Part shown: piece after piece, positions 34,087 to 43,377 of the stretch
How positions within the stretch are numbered: position 1 is the first letter of the stretch
How the letters are laid out: every line of letters starts with the position of its first letter
DNA from: an uncultured Crocinitomix sp.
GTDB taxonomy: Bacteria; Bacteroidota; Bacteroidia; Flavobacteriales_D; Crocinitomicaceae
Direction of reading: 5' to 3'
Length of the DNA stretch: 64,000 nt
Assembly: GCA_905478225.1 (NCBI GenBank)
Contig: CAJQHR010000024.1
Location: forward strand, 1 to 64,000
Notes under the pieces: generated by a model
Seen by the model: the letters and a program-made list of their open reading frames with translations, nothing else
What the model was told of the DNA's origin: nothing
The model's database searches: none
Program-made: the position numbers and the translations under genes

Positions 34087-34686
34087 TTATAGAATGAATT
34101 TTTCAACAACTGCTTTAATTTCGTAACAAGCTTTTTCTAGATTGTCATTCATTAATACATAATCAAATTTGTGGGTATGGCTGAGCTCTTCATTTGCTTT
34201 GTCCAATCGCATTTTAATCTGTTCTGGCGTCTCTGTCCGTCTATTTTTTAAACGTTGTTCTAGAACAAATAGTGAAGGGGGCTGAATAAAAATGGCTAAA
34301 GCCTTGTCGCCAAAAATTCGCTTTAAATTTAATCCGCCAATCGCGTCTACATCAAATAAAACCGTTTTTCCTTCTTCCCAATATCTTAGCACTTCAGATT
34401 TTAATGTGCCATAAAAGTTGTCCGTATAAACTTCTTCCCACTCTACAAATTCATCTCGCTCAATTTTTTGCTTAAAATCGTCAACTGTTAAAAAATGGTA
34501 GTCAATTCCATCTGTTTCTCGTCCTCGTGGCTCTCTGCTCGCGGCAGATATTGAAAACGCTAATTTTTCAACATTTCTTAATAAATATCTGACAATGGTC
34601 GTTTTTCCTGCGCCTGATGGTGCTGAAAAAATAATACATTTTCCATTTTCAAATTGATCAAACTTTAAATTGTCAGTTAAGTTCAT
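34087..34686 (-). CDS. gmk: Guanylate kinase
   Basis: 199 residues. P-loop APSGAGKT at 22-29, then the GMP-binding segment ISAASREPRGRETDGIDYHF with Arg and Tyr, and EWEEVYTDNFYGT. It phosphorylates GMP to GDP. A short N-terminal extension (MNLTDNLKFDQFENG) precedes the P-loop. Stop codon abuts nadD. It follows yicC by 22 bases. Confidence 0.96.
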   Translation of the reverse strand: MNLTDNLKFDQFENGKCIIFSAPSGAGKTTIVRYLLRNVEKLAFSISAASREPRGRETDGIDYHFLTVDDFKQKIERDEFVEWEEVYTDNFYGTLKSEVLRYWEEGKTVLFDVDAIGGLNLKRIFGDKALAIFIQPPSLFVLEQRLKNRRTETPEQIKMRLDKANEELSHTHKFDYVLMNDNLEKACYEIKAVVEKFIL

Positions 34687-34708
34687 TTTCTTAAATCTGT
34701 TTACGCCA

Positions 34709-35581
34709 TTATAGCGTGTTCAAAATTTGCTCTTTTATTTTTTCTAATTCATCTTTCATTCCAACAACCAATTTTTGCATTTCTGCATGGTATGATTTGG
34801 ATCCTAAGGTATTGATTTCTCGACCAATTTCTTGACTGATAAAGCCGAGTTTTTTTCCCTGCGAAACAGGTTTGTTCAAGGTCTCAATAAAATAAGTCAA
34901 ATGGTTTTCAAGTCTATGTTTTTCCTCGGAGATATCGAATTTTTCTAAATAGTAAATCAGTTCTTGCTCAAACCTATTTTTATCTATTTTTGAAATCCCT
35001 ACAAATTCCTCTAAATTGTTTTCGATTCTCGCTTTAATGCTATCCACACGACTCTTTTCGTATTTTGGCACTTCGTCAAAAGCACTTTTAATATTACCAA
35101 TTCTGATAGCAAACTCTTCCGCTAACAAATTGCCTTCTGCAGTTCTAAATGCAATATGTTCAGTTATCGCTTGGTCTAATATCGATACAATAAAATTCCA
35201 CTCTTCAGCATCTAGTTCTTCAGATTCTGTCGCAAAAACATCAGGCATTTTCACAAGCGTTGCAAGCAAATTCTCTTTTGGTAAATTCAATTCATCTGAA
35301 ATCGCTACTAATTGTTGGTAGTAACTTCCGATCAATTTTTCATTCAATTTTTGAGAGGTAGTGTCCCCAATTAATTCTACATTAATGTTACACTCTACTT
35401 TACCTCTGTCCAGTCGTTTACCTAGAAGTTTACGCAGTTCAATTTCGTTTTGTCGGTAAATTGTGGGCATGCGCACAAACAAATCAAGATTCTTACTATT
35501 TAATGATTTAATTTCTACGGTAATTTTCTTGTTAGAAAATGTGCCTGATGCTTTTCCAAAGCCCGTCATTGACTGCAACAT
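34709..35581 (-). CDS. yicC: YicC family endoribonuclease-type protein
   Basis: 290 residues. The N-terminal signature MLQSMTGFGKA and the C-terminal DUF1732 segment (QEIGREINTLGSKSYHAEMQ, KLVVGMKDELEKIKEQI) define the YicC family. E. coli YicC is reported to act on small RNA turnover. Cytoplasmic. A TAGCTTTG box lies about 19 bases before the start and is the probable promoter of the yicC-gmk-nadD-hemJ operon. Gene order is the common one in Flavobacteriales. Confidence 0.93.
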   Translation of the reverse strand: MLQSMTGFGKASGTFSNKKITVEIKSLNSKNLDLFVRMPTIYRQNEIELRKLLGKRLDRGKVECNINVELIGDTTSQKLNEKLIGSYYQQLVAISDELNLPKENLLATLVKMPDVFATESEELDAEEWNFIVSILDQAITEHIAFRTAEGNLLAEEFAIRIGNIKSAFDEVPKYEKSRVDSIKARIENNLEEFVGISKIDKNRFEQELIYYLEKFDISEEKHRLENHLTYFIETLNKPVSQGKKLGFISQEIGREINTLGSKSYHAEMQKLVVGMKDELEKIKEQILNTL

Positions 35582-36082
35582 AGTTCCTGTTATTTTTTTG
35601 CAAAGCTACGAATAATTGAGCAGAATGAGACTCGTAAATGCTTTGGGTCAAATGGATATTTATTTAGAGGTAATGTTTATAGGTATTAATACTTAAATCA
35701 CATTTAATATTTTAGAGAATAAATAATTCCCTGTTGTGCTGTGATCCACCTTATTCGGAGAATTGTACAACAGGGTTTTTTATTCAACTTATTTTAATGC
35801 TTTGTGCTTCAATCTGCTCAAAGTTGGGGGTTAGTTTATTTTCCGTCCAAGGAATTTTAAAACAACGTAAAAAATTGATTATTAGAGTCTAATAGCGGTG
35901 AATTTTGAGGGAGCATTTTCAATCTTGAATAACACACCAATTTAGTAGAGTTTAAGGCAGCCTATTCTTGTCAAAGCACGTCTAGTAAAAGCAAATCGAG
36001 AATTGTCAACACAATCTTTCGATTTTACCACATTCTATTGAAACCAAAAGTGCGGAGCTGTATCATAATGGAAACCAGAAAG
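35582..36082. other. Intergenic region before the tandem surface-protein genes
   Basis: About 500 bases without an intact gene. It contains the stem-loop at 35729-35782. A decayed plus-strand frame runs to TAA at 36096-36098 (LPHSIETKSAELYHNGNQ then KVGILD), without a start codon. I regard the latter as a possible remnant only. Confidence 0.4.
35729..35782 (+). terminator. Orphan terminator-like stem-loop
   Basis: Nine-base perfect arms (CCCTGTTGT at 35729-35737, ACAACAGGG at 35767-35775) with a 29-base loop, followed by T6. It is oriented for rightward transcription, yet no rightward gene lies upstream. It may end a small RNA or belong to a removed gene. Confidence 0.5.
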
Positions 36083-36113
36083 TTGGAATCTTGGATTAAA
36101 TAGAATATATTTG
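36083..36113 (+). promoter_or_regulatory. Bacteroidota promoter of surface protein A
   Basis: TTG at 36083-36085, 20-base spacer, TATATTTG at 36106-36113 (TAnnTTTG). The 31-base block is nearly identical to 38797-38827 ahead of the paralogous gene, including the spacer. Transcription would start near 36119. Confidence 0.75.
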
Positions 36114-36268
36114 TTTACTAGACCGCCCCTATGAATCCCCAAAATCGTACATCACTGCGTTGATGTTTCGTGTACTGATTGATAAGGAAATTGTTGAAAA
36201 ATGGAATTATGAAATTAGAATATACAACGCCCGGAAACGAAAGACCGACTTCGAAATTTACAAACATA

Positions 36269-38716
36269 ATGAATGTTTCATTAGCGAAAGCTTTTAGATT
36301 TAAAGGAATTTTGGCATTAATAGTTATACTTTTTGCTGGGTTAAATAGCTCATACTCACAAGCAATTCTTCCAACAAATTCTTCACCTGAAGGTGCCAAT
36401 GCCGCCCCTGTTGGTTGGACAATTCTTGTGGGATCTACTGATATCTCAAATAAAGATTTTTGGGCTGGATGGGGGGCATATGCTTGGTGGGATGCCCCAG
36501 TTGTCGACCCTCCGAATACACATACTGTATGGGTAACGGGTTTTTATACCGAGACTGTCGGTACTACAATTACCGGTTTAACAATTGGTGTTGAGTATAA
36601 TATGAATTTCTACATGTGTGAAACACGCTCAAATGCAGGAGGTGCACCTACTATTTTTGACGGAACCTTACAAGCTACCATTGGTGGAGTGGATCACTTA
36701 TTTCCTTTTACAGGGGGCGTAGATAATTCTTGGTCACTACAAACACTTACATTCACAGCAATAGCAACCAGTCAATTAATTAGTTTCAAATACCAGGGAG
36801 CTGCACCAATTAATGGAAATTTCTGGAACATCTCTTTTGGAGGTGATGTGGTTGAGATAGGTTGCGACGAATTAGAAACAATGGTTTCTGATACCGTGCT
36901 TTGTGCGGGTGAAGAATTAACCTTACAAGCCACATCAATTAACGGAGGAACAGTGACATGGGATTTGGGTGTGATTGACGGTGATCCATTTGTGCCACCA
37001 GTGGGAGTCACAACTTACACAGCAACGAGTGATAATGATTTAGACTGCATATTTGAAATAGAGATTACAGTGAATGATTTACCTCCAGTAGACGCTGGCG
37101 AAGATGTAGAAATATGCTTTGGTGAAGATGTAATATTAGAAGCTATCGGCCCTGGAATTGTTGATTACGTTTGGGATTTGGGTGTTGTTGATGGAGTTGC
37201 TTTTACTCCTGATGCAACGGAAACTTATACCGTAACGGGAACTGGTCCGAGTGGATGTGAAAATACAGATGAGGTTATTGTCACGGTTCATGATTTACCT
37301 GATGTGATAGCAACGGCCAGTGATACTGAAATTTGTATTGGCGAAGAACTAACGCTTACTGGGTCAGGTGCTGACAGTTATGAATGGGATCTTGGCGTAA
37401 CTGAAGGTGTGACATTTACACCTGTTGATTTAGGTACGACAACTTACACGGTTATTGGAACAGATAGTGAAGGATGTGAAAATGCTGCTTCAATTGATGT
37501 AAATGTATTAGACCTTCCAGCAGTAACAGCAAGTGTTGATGAAACTGATATTTGTATTGGGGAATCAATTACCTTAACTGGAGGAGGAGCTGATGCCTAC
37601 GTCTGGGATATGGGCGCAACTGATGGTGTGGTTTTAACTCCTGGTGCTCCTGGAACTATCGATTATTCCGTAATAGGTACAGATGCATCTGGATGCGAAA
37701 ATACAGCCACTGTTTCTGTAAATGTACATGATTTACCAACCGTTAGCGCTATCGCTACTCCTGAGGAGGTTTGTTTGGGTGAGTCAGTTTCACTTAATGG
37801 TGCTGGCGCCGATACCTATACTTGGGATTTAGGAATTACAAATGGAGTTCCTTTTACTCCTGGTGCTTTAGGTTCCACTACTTACACAGTTACTGGTACT
37901 TCTGAATTTGGATGTGTGAATACTGCGACCATTACAGTCACAGTTGTTGATTGTGAACCTGTAATTCCAGAATTCTTATTTGAAAATGTTTGTATTGGAG
38001 GATGTATTAAATTAACAGATCAAAGTAGCGGAGGTACAGCAGTTGCATGGGAATGGGATTTTGGTGGCGCTGCTGATCCAAACACTTCAACTGAACAACA
38101 TCCTGAAATTTGTTTAAATACAGAAGGTTCGTTTAACATTTCACTTACAGTTACTAGCGCTGGTGGTGCAATTACATCAATTGTCCATACAATTGAAGTT
38201 TATCCAAATCCAATTATAAATGCGACGTTAGATACGATAATTGATGCGGGTGGTTCTGCTTTGTTAATTGCGAATACGGCTTCTTCTGGAATCTTTTCAT
38301 GGGAGCCTGAAAACTCTTTAGATTGTGCTGATTGTCAAATCACAAATGCAGATCCTTTAGATAGTACAATGTACACAGTAACGTTAATTGATGAGCATGG
38401 ATGTTCAGCGTCTGACAATGTAATGGTTCTTGTGAACTTCGTGAAAGGAGTAGGTGTTCCAACAGCCTTTACACCAAACGGAGATGGAAATAATGATGTG
38501 CTTTATGTGAAAGGATACGGTTTAGCTGGAATTCAGTTTGTGGTTTATAACCGATACGGGGAGCAAGTGTTTAGAAGCACAGAGCAAAGTATTGGATGGG
38601 ATGGAACATTCAAAAATCGAGATGAAAATCCGGGCGTATTTACTTGGGTATTGCATTATGACTTCATTGACGGTAGTTCTGGATTCATGAAAGGCAATAC
38701 AACTTTGATTAGATAG
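36269..38716 (+). CDS. T9SS type B surface protein A with five Ig-like repeats
   Basis: 815 residues from ATG 36269, the start of the signal peptide (FRFKGILALIVILFAGLNSS); the upstream frame gives no signal. A roughly 180-residue N-terminal beta domain (GWTILVGSTDISNKDFWAGW, SFKYQGAAPINGNFW) is followed by five Ig-like repeats of about 73 residues. The repeat pattern is CxGEx-TLTGsGAdsYxWD and GvxFTP...TTYTVxGTD..GCeN. Next is a PKD domain (WEWDFGGAADPNTSTEQHPE), then the C-terminal sorting domain (PTAFTPNGDGNNDVLYVKGY, VYNRYGEQVF, GNTTLIR). It is probably an adhesin exported by T9SS. Confidence 0.92.
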   Translation: MNVSLAKAFRFKGILALIVILFAGLNSSYSQAILPTNSSPEGANAAPVGWTILVGSTDISNKDFWAGWGAYAWWDAPVVDPPNTHTVWVTGFYTETVGTTITGLTIGVEYNMNFYMCETRSNAGGAPTIFDGTLQATIGGVDHLFPFTGGVDNSWSLQTLTFTAIATSQLISFKYQGAAPINGNFWNISFGGDVVEIGCDELETMVSDTVLCAGEELTLQATSINGGTVTWDLGVIDGDPFVPPVGVTTYTATSDNDLDCIFEIEITVNDLPPVDAGEDVEICFGEDVILEAIGPGIVDYVWDLGVVDGVAFTPDATETYTVTGTGPSGCENTDEVIVTVHDLPDVIATASDTEICIGEELTLTGSGADSYEWDLGVTEGVTFTPVDLGTTTYTVIGTDSEGCENAASIDVNVLDLPAVTASVDETDICIGESITLTGGGADAYVWDMGATDGVVLTPGAPGTIDYSVIGTDASGCENTATVSVNVHDLPTVSAIATPEEVCLGESVSLNGAGADTYTWDLGITNGVPFTPGALGSTTYTVTGTSEFGCVNTATITVTVVDCEPVIPEFLFENVCIGGCIKLTDQSSGGTAVAWEWDFGGAADPNTSTEQHPEICLNTEGSFNISLTVTSAGGAITSIVHTIEVYPNPIINATLDTIIDAGGSALLIANTASSGIFSWEPENSLDCADCQITNADPLDSTMYTVTLIDEHGCSASDNVMVLVNFVKGVGVPTAFTPNGDGNNDVLYVKGYGLAGIQFVVYNRYGEQVFRSTEQSIGWDGTFKNRDENPGVFTWVLHYDFIDGSSGFMKGNTTLIR

Positions 38717-38796
38717 TTTTATCGGTTATACCGAGCTTTCTAACAATTGATTTAAACTTAACATTTAGTACAATTACTGTTCAGAATTCCAGAGAG

Positions 38797-38827
38797 TTGG
38801 AATCTTGGATGGAATAGAATATATTTG
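38797..38827 (+). promoter_or_regulatory. Bacteroidota promoter of surface protein B
   Basis: TTG at 38797-38799, 20-base spacer, TATATTTG at 38820-38827. It overlaps an upstream open start at 38805, so a message starting near 38833 must use the ATG at 38847. Confidence 0.78.
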
Positions 38828-38846
38828 TAGAATATCCTTATTTGCT

Positions 38847-41800
38847 ATGACGATCAAAAATAAGCTAAACTTAACGCTTGCATTTCTGTTTACGCTTTTT
38901 ATAACAAACGTTGGCGCTCAGGTCACTACCTATGGTTATACGGGTGCTATGCAAACGTATACTGTTCCGGTTGGGGTAACCTCGGTTCAGGTTGAAGTTT
39001 GTGGAGCACAAGGTCAAGCGATTACACTTGAACAATATGATGAATCTACAGGAGGTAATGGCGGTTATGCCATTGGTACACTCGCGGTAACTCCAGGAGA
39101 AGTATTAAATGTTTATGTAGGCGGAACAGGCACAGAAGCTGTTGCTGGATGGAATGGAGGCGCTTTAGGCGGCTGGGGAACACCTAGTGACGGAGATGCC
39201 GGTCCTGGTGGAAGCGGCGGTGGAGCTTCAGATGTTCGACAAGGAGGTACGGCTTATGGTGATCGTGTTATTGTTGGCGGCGGCGGCGGCGGCGGCGGTC
39301 GTGACTATGTAAACGGATGGTGTCAGCCTTGCGGTACTGGTGGAAATGGTGGAATTGGTGGTAGCTTAGTCGGTGGAGATGGAGATGACCCATTTTTTGA
39401 TCTCGGTGGATTTGGATTAAATCCTGGTTCAGGAGGTAACGGAGGAACTCAAGTAGCAGGCGGTCTTGGTGGAAATGGTCCTGAAGGACCTGACGGTAAT
39501 AATGGCGTAATTGGAGTTGGTGCAGTTGGTGTACCTGGAAATTTTAGTGTTGGTAGTGGCGGCGGAGGCGGCGGATACTACGGAGGTGGTTCTGGTGCTG
39601 GTGCAAACTGGGGTAGTGGTGTTGCAGCTGGCGGTGGTGCTGGCGGATCTTCTTATATTGGAGGTGTTACAGATGCGTCTATGACCGCCGGAATATGTGC
39701 TGTTAATGGTGAGGTAATCATAACAATTTTATGTACAGGTTTAACTTATACTGCAACAGCAGAAGAGATTTGTGAAGGCGAAGAAATTACTTTAGACGCG
39801 ACCTCATTAGGTGGTGGAGTGATAACATGGGATATGGGTGTAACGGACGGAGTGGCTTTTACTCCTGTTGGAGTGGGCGTCATAACATATACAGCAACTA
39901 GTTCTGACCCTGAGGATTGCGAATTGGCAGTAGATATTCTTGTTAACCTAAATCCAGAGGTGACAATTACAGTTGATGATGATGAAATTTGTGAAGGTGA
40001 AGAGGTAACATTTACGCAAGGCGGAGATGCAGACACGTATGTTTGGGATCCTGTTGATGTAGTTGATGGTGTACCTTATACACCTGCCGCTTTCGGGCCA
40101 ATTACTTATACATTAACCGGAACGTTTGAAGCAACAGGTTGCGAAACTGTAGCAACAATTGATGTAACAATGCATGAATTTCCAGCAGTTACTGCGGATG
40201 TTGATTTTAGCGAAATTTGTCTTGGCGAAGAGGTCGTATTTACAGGAGGTGGAGCAACAACTTATGTTTGGGACCTTGGTGTAACTGACGGTGTTGCTTT
40301 TACTCCTGGAGGCTTAGGAACTGTGACTTATACAGTGACAGGAACAGATGACGCAACGGGTTGTATAAACACAGCTACCGTAGATGTTGCTGTTAATGAT
40401 GTACCTGTTGTAACAGCTTCTGCAGATGCCGTTGAGGTATGTGATGGAGAACTTGTTACATTAACAGGTGGCGGTGCAGTAGATTATACATGGGATTTAG
40501 GTGTTACTGATGGCGTGGCTTTTGCACCTCCAATTGGCACTACAACTTATACCGTGGTAGGCGCAACATTTTCAGGTTGTGAGGCTACGGCAACAATAGA
40601 TATTACAGTGAACCCTCTTCCAATTGTTACTGCTGCTGCAACAGATACTGTTATTTGCGAAGGTGAAGAAGTGACATTGACTGGTTCGGGATCTGACACG
40701 TATACTTGGGATTTAGGAGTTACGGATGGTGTTCCGTTTGCACCAGTTGGTTTAGGAATAATTACGTATACAGTTATTGGATCAGATGACGTTACCGGGT
40801 GTGAAAGTGCAGCAACAATCGATATCGAAGTTGAAGCCGTGCCTATTGTTACCGCATCTGCAAGTGAAACTGATATTTGTGAAGGTGAATCGGTTACTTT
40901 AACGGGTGGCGGAACCGATACATACGTTTGGGATATGGGAGCAACTGATGGCGTTCCATTTACACCTGGTACAGTTGGAACGATTGATTTTACAGTGACT
41001 GGAACTGACGGGACTTCGGGTTGTGAGAATACAGCCGTTGTTTCTGTAACCGTTCACGAAACCCCGTCGGTTGAGGCAAATGCAACAACTACTGAAGTTT
41101 GTATTGGTGAATCGGTGACTTTAACAGGTTCCGGAGCAGCATCTTATACATGGACTGGCGGTGTTGTTGATGGTGTTTCATTTACACCTGGCGCTATTGG
41201 TTCTACAACTTATACAGTTACTGGTACAGCGGCATTTGGTTGCACGGCTACTGCAACTATTGAAATTTCTGTGATTGATTGCGAACCCGTTTCACCTGAT
41301 TTTATTATGCCAAACCCACTGTGTGTAGGAGATTGTATTACAATAATGGATGCAAGTACCGGTGGAACCGTTGTTTCTTGGGATTGGGACTTTGGTGGAG
41401 CAGTTGATCCGACAACATCTACAGATCAAAATCCAGAAATTTGTTTGACAACGGCAGGATCATATACGGTTCAATTAACTACAACAAGTGCAACGGGTGC
41501 TAATGAAACGGTCTCAGAAGTATTGGTTGTAAACGTCAATCCTACAATGAGCGCAGCGAATGATACTATTATTGATTTAGCCGGACAGGCAGTTCTCGTA
41601 GCTAGTACTATTTCATCTGGTTCTTTCGTTTGGACTCCTTCTGATGATGTAGATTGTCCAACTTGCCAATTCACAACGGCAAGTCCGCAAGAAAGTACAA
41701 CGTACGCGGTTAATTTTATTGATGATAATGGGTGTAAAGCCTCAGACACGGTTATGGTATTAGTGAACTTTGTTGAAGGAGTGGGCGTGCCAACGGGTTT

Positions 41801-42047
41801 CTCTCCAAATGGAGATGGTAATAATGACGTGCTTTTCGTAAAGGGCTACGCTCTTGATGCTATGCACTTTGTTGTTTATAACAGATATGGTGAGGTAGTT
41901 TTTGAAACAACTGAGCAAAGCATTGGATGGGACGGAACCTACAGGAACCGAGATGAGAATCCGGGCCTGTTTACTTGGGTGTTGCATTACGAATTCTTAA
42001 ACGGAAAGTCGGGAGTTCAAAAAGGAAATACAACACTAGTGCGTTAA
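38847..42047 (+). CDS. T9SS type B surface protein B, glycine-rich with seven Ig-like repeats
   Basis: 1066 residues from ATG 38847, fixed by the promoter just upstream. Signal peptide (KLNLTLAFLFTLFITNVGAQ). A roughly 270-residue glycine-rich domain (GYAIGTLAVTPGEVLNVYVG, GGASDVRQGGTAYGDRVIVG) resembles ALK/LTK-type Gly-rich domains. Seven Ig-like repeats follow (CEGEEVTLTGSG, TYTWDLGVTDGVPF), then a PKD domain and a sorting domain (PTGFSPNGDGNNDVLFVKGY, GNTTLVR). Its PKD and sorting domains closely match those of protein A, which it follows by 130 bases. Exported to the surface; an adhesin or sheath protein by inference. Confidence 0.92.
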   Translation: MTIKNKLNLTLAFLFTLFITNVGAQVTTYGYTGAMQTYTVPVGVTSVQVEVCGAQGQAITLEQYDESTGGNGGYAIGTLAVTPGEVLNVYVGGTGTEAVAGWNGGALGGWGTPSDGDAGPGGSGGGASDVRQGGTAYGDRVIVGGGGGGGGRDYVNGWCQPCGTGGNGGIGGSLVGGDGDDPFFDLGGFGLNPGSGGNGGTQVAGGLGGNGPEGPDGNNGVIGVGAVGVPGNFSVGSGGGGGGYYGGGSGAGANWGSGVAAGGGAGGSSYIGGVTDASMTAGICAVNGEVIITILCTGLTYTATAEEICEGEEITLDATSLGGGVITWDMGVTDGVAFTPVGVGVITYTATSSDPEDCELAVDILVNLNPEVTITVDDDEICEGEEVTFTQGGDADTYVWDPVDVVDGVPYTPAAFGPITYTLTGTFEATGCETVATIDVTMHEFPAVTADVDFSEICLGEEVVFTGGGATTYVWDLGVTDGVAFTPGGLGTVTYTVTGTDDATGCINTATVDVAVNDVPVVTASADAVEVCDGELVTLTGGGAVDYTWDLGVTDGVAFAPPIGTTTYTVVGATFSGCEATATIDITVNPLPIVTAAATDTVICEGEEVTLTGSGSDTYTWDLGVTDGVPFAPVGLGIITYTVIGSDDVTGCESAATIDIEVEAVPIVTASASETDICEGESVTLTGGGTDTYVWDMGATDGVPFTPGTVGTIDFTVTGTDGTSGCENTAVVSVTVHETPSVEANATTTEVCIGESVTLTGSGAASYTWTGGVVDGVSFTPGAIGSTTYTVTGTAAFGCTATATIEISVIDCEPVSPDFIMPNPLCVGDCITIMDASTGGTVVSWDWDFGGAVDPTTSTDQNPEICLTTAGSYTVQLTTTSATGANETVSEVLVVNVNPTMSAANDTIIDLAGQAVLVASTISSGSFVWTPSDDVDCPTCQFTTASPQESTTYAVNFIDDNGCKASDTVMVLVNFVEGVGVPTGFSPNGDGNNDVLFVKGYALDAMHFVVYNRYGEVVFETTEQSIGWDGTYRNRDENPGLFTWVLHYEFLNGKSGVQKGNTTLVR
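39276..39299 (+). repeat. In-frame GGC trinucleotide repeat
   Basis: Seven GGC codons followed by GGT encode eight consecutive Gly in surface protein B. Such runs change length by slippage, here without breaking the frame. The run is far richer in GC than its surroundings. Confidence 0.85.
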
Positions 42048-42140
42048 TCTTTCAATTATTTAGGGTATAATTTACGCCGTTCTTATTGTCGTAACCAAAA
42101 GCCTTGCATCTGCTTATACGTAGCATAAAACCTGTGAATT

Positions 42141-43308
42141 ATGAAGAGACTTTTCCTCATGCTTACGATAATCGCGGCATCTACTAATAGTTTTGCTCAA
42201 TACCCGAATCCATATGCTCAATACGCTAACGTAGAAAATGTTCCTTGGCGCTTTTGGCGAGATTTCAATATCTATCCTAAAACAAGTATGCCAACAGATG
42301 GACAAGAATTGATTAAAGCCAATCATGTAAAAAAGAGGGGAAAAACGGCTTATTATAAAGGCATTCCCTCCACTACTGTTAAGCATTTTGATACCAACGG
42401 AAAGATCATTCGAATAGAGTATTCAAAAAAAGAATACAAAAGCACTTCAATGCTAAAATATACGGATTTTGGAAAGATTAAAGAAGTAGAAAAAAAGAAT
42501 AGTAAGGGTCAGATTTCAAAAACAACTTATGAATATGATTCTAAAAATAGATTAATTAAATCGGAGTCTGCTGATTTTAAAAAAGATTACTCTAAATCTG
42601 AAGTGGCATACAACGAATTTGATAAACTAAGTTATCGAAAACACTTTGATAAAAACACGGATACGCCTGACAAAGAATTGCGCTATTCTTATCATGAAAA
42701 TGGAGATAAAAAAGAGACAAATTATTACGTAAAAGGAAAACTAAAAGACACTTGGCTGTTTGAATGTAAACCAGAGGGTGAGTTAATCAATGTGAAGGAA
42801 AAAGACGCCACAAAAATTATGTAAGCTTGAGGATGTGGATGAAAATGGGAACTATGTTGTATGGAATAGAAAATTTGATGAAAAGGGCAGGTTGGCGAAA
42901 GAGAAAACCGTTTTTAATTCTGACCCGCTGCTTATTTTAAGACAGCGTTTTAGGGGTGCAGATAAGTTGGTCTATGAACAAGTAAATTCTTATGATGCTG
43001 AAACCCATTTTACAGGTAACATAGTCAAGACATTTGATAAAGATAATGGTCTTCGCCTTTCCTCAGAAACCACTTATTCAAAAGAAAAAGGGACTAAAAC
43101 CCTCCATTATAACAAGAAAGGGAAGGTTAACTATGCCAACCTCTATCACGTTGGCGAACATGGTAAACCTTTAAAAACTCAAATCACGGGAAATAGATGC
43201 GGGAGTACATCCATCTACACTTATAATGAAAATGACTTGATCGTTTCAAAAATTAGAATGTTCGGCAAAAGAACATATATTGATGAATACAATTATGAAT
43301 ACTATTGA
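42141..43308 (+). pseudogene. Secreted YD/MORN-like repeat protein, split by a frameshift
   Basis: Signal peptide (KRLFLMLTIIAASTNSFAQ), then repeats of the YD/toxin-like or antitoxin-wapI-like type (STTVKHFDTNGKIIRIEYSK, TTYEYDSKNRLIKSESADF, LRYSYHENGDKKETNYYVKG). The frame stops at 42824 after KEKDATKIM. Removing one A from the A5 run near 42812-42816 restores LCKLEDVDENGNYVVWNRK and the same repeat style to TGA at 43308, giving about 389 residues. Either a true frameshift, a phase-variable tract, or a sequencing error. Function unknown; cell-surface location inferred. Confidence 0.8.
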
Positions 43309-43377
43309 TTTATAGAAACTGTCCACTAATAGTGGGCAATTTAACATCTAATTTTTGTACGCGTAGCGAATTATTCT

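Noticed and set aside
36900-37960. Periodic DNA similarity at about 220-base spacing, at first reminiscent of an array
   Set aside because: It is the coding of Ig-like protein repeats, not a CRISPR: no short identical repeats with unique spacers.
43321-43340. GTCCACT/AGTGGGC stem between the frameshifted gene and uvrC
   Set aside because: Seven bases with one G-T pair and no solid T-run; too weak to call a terminator.
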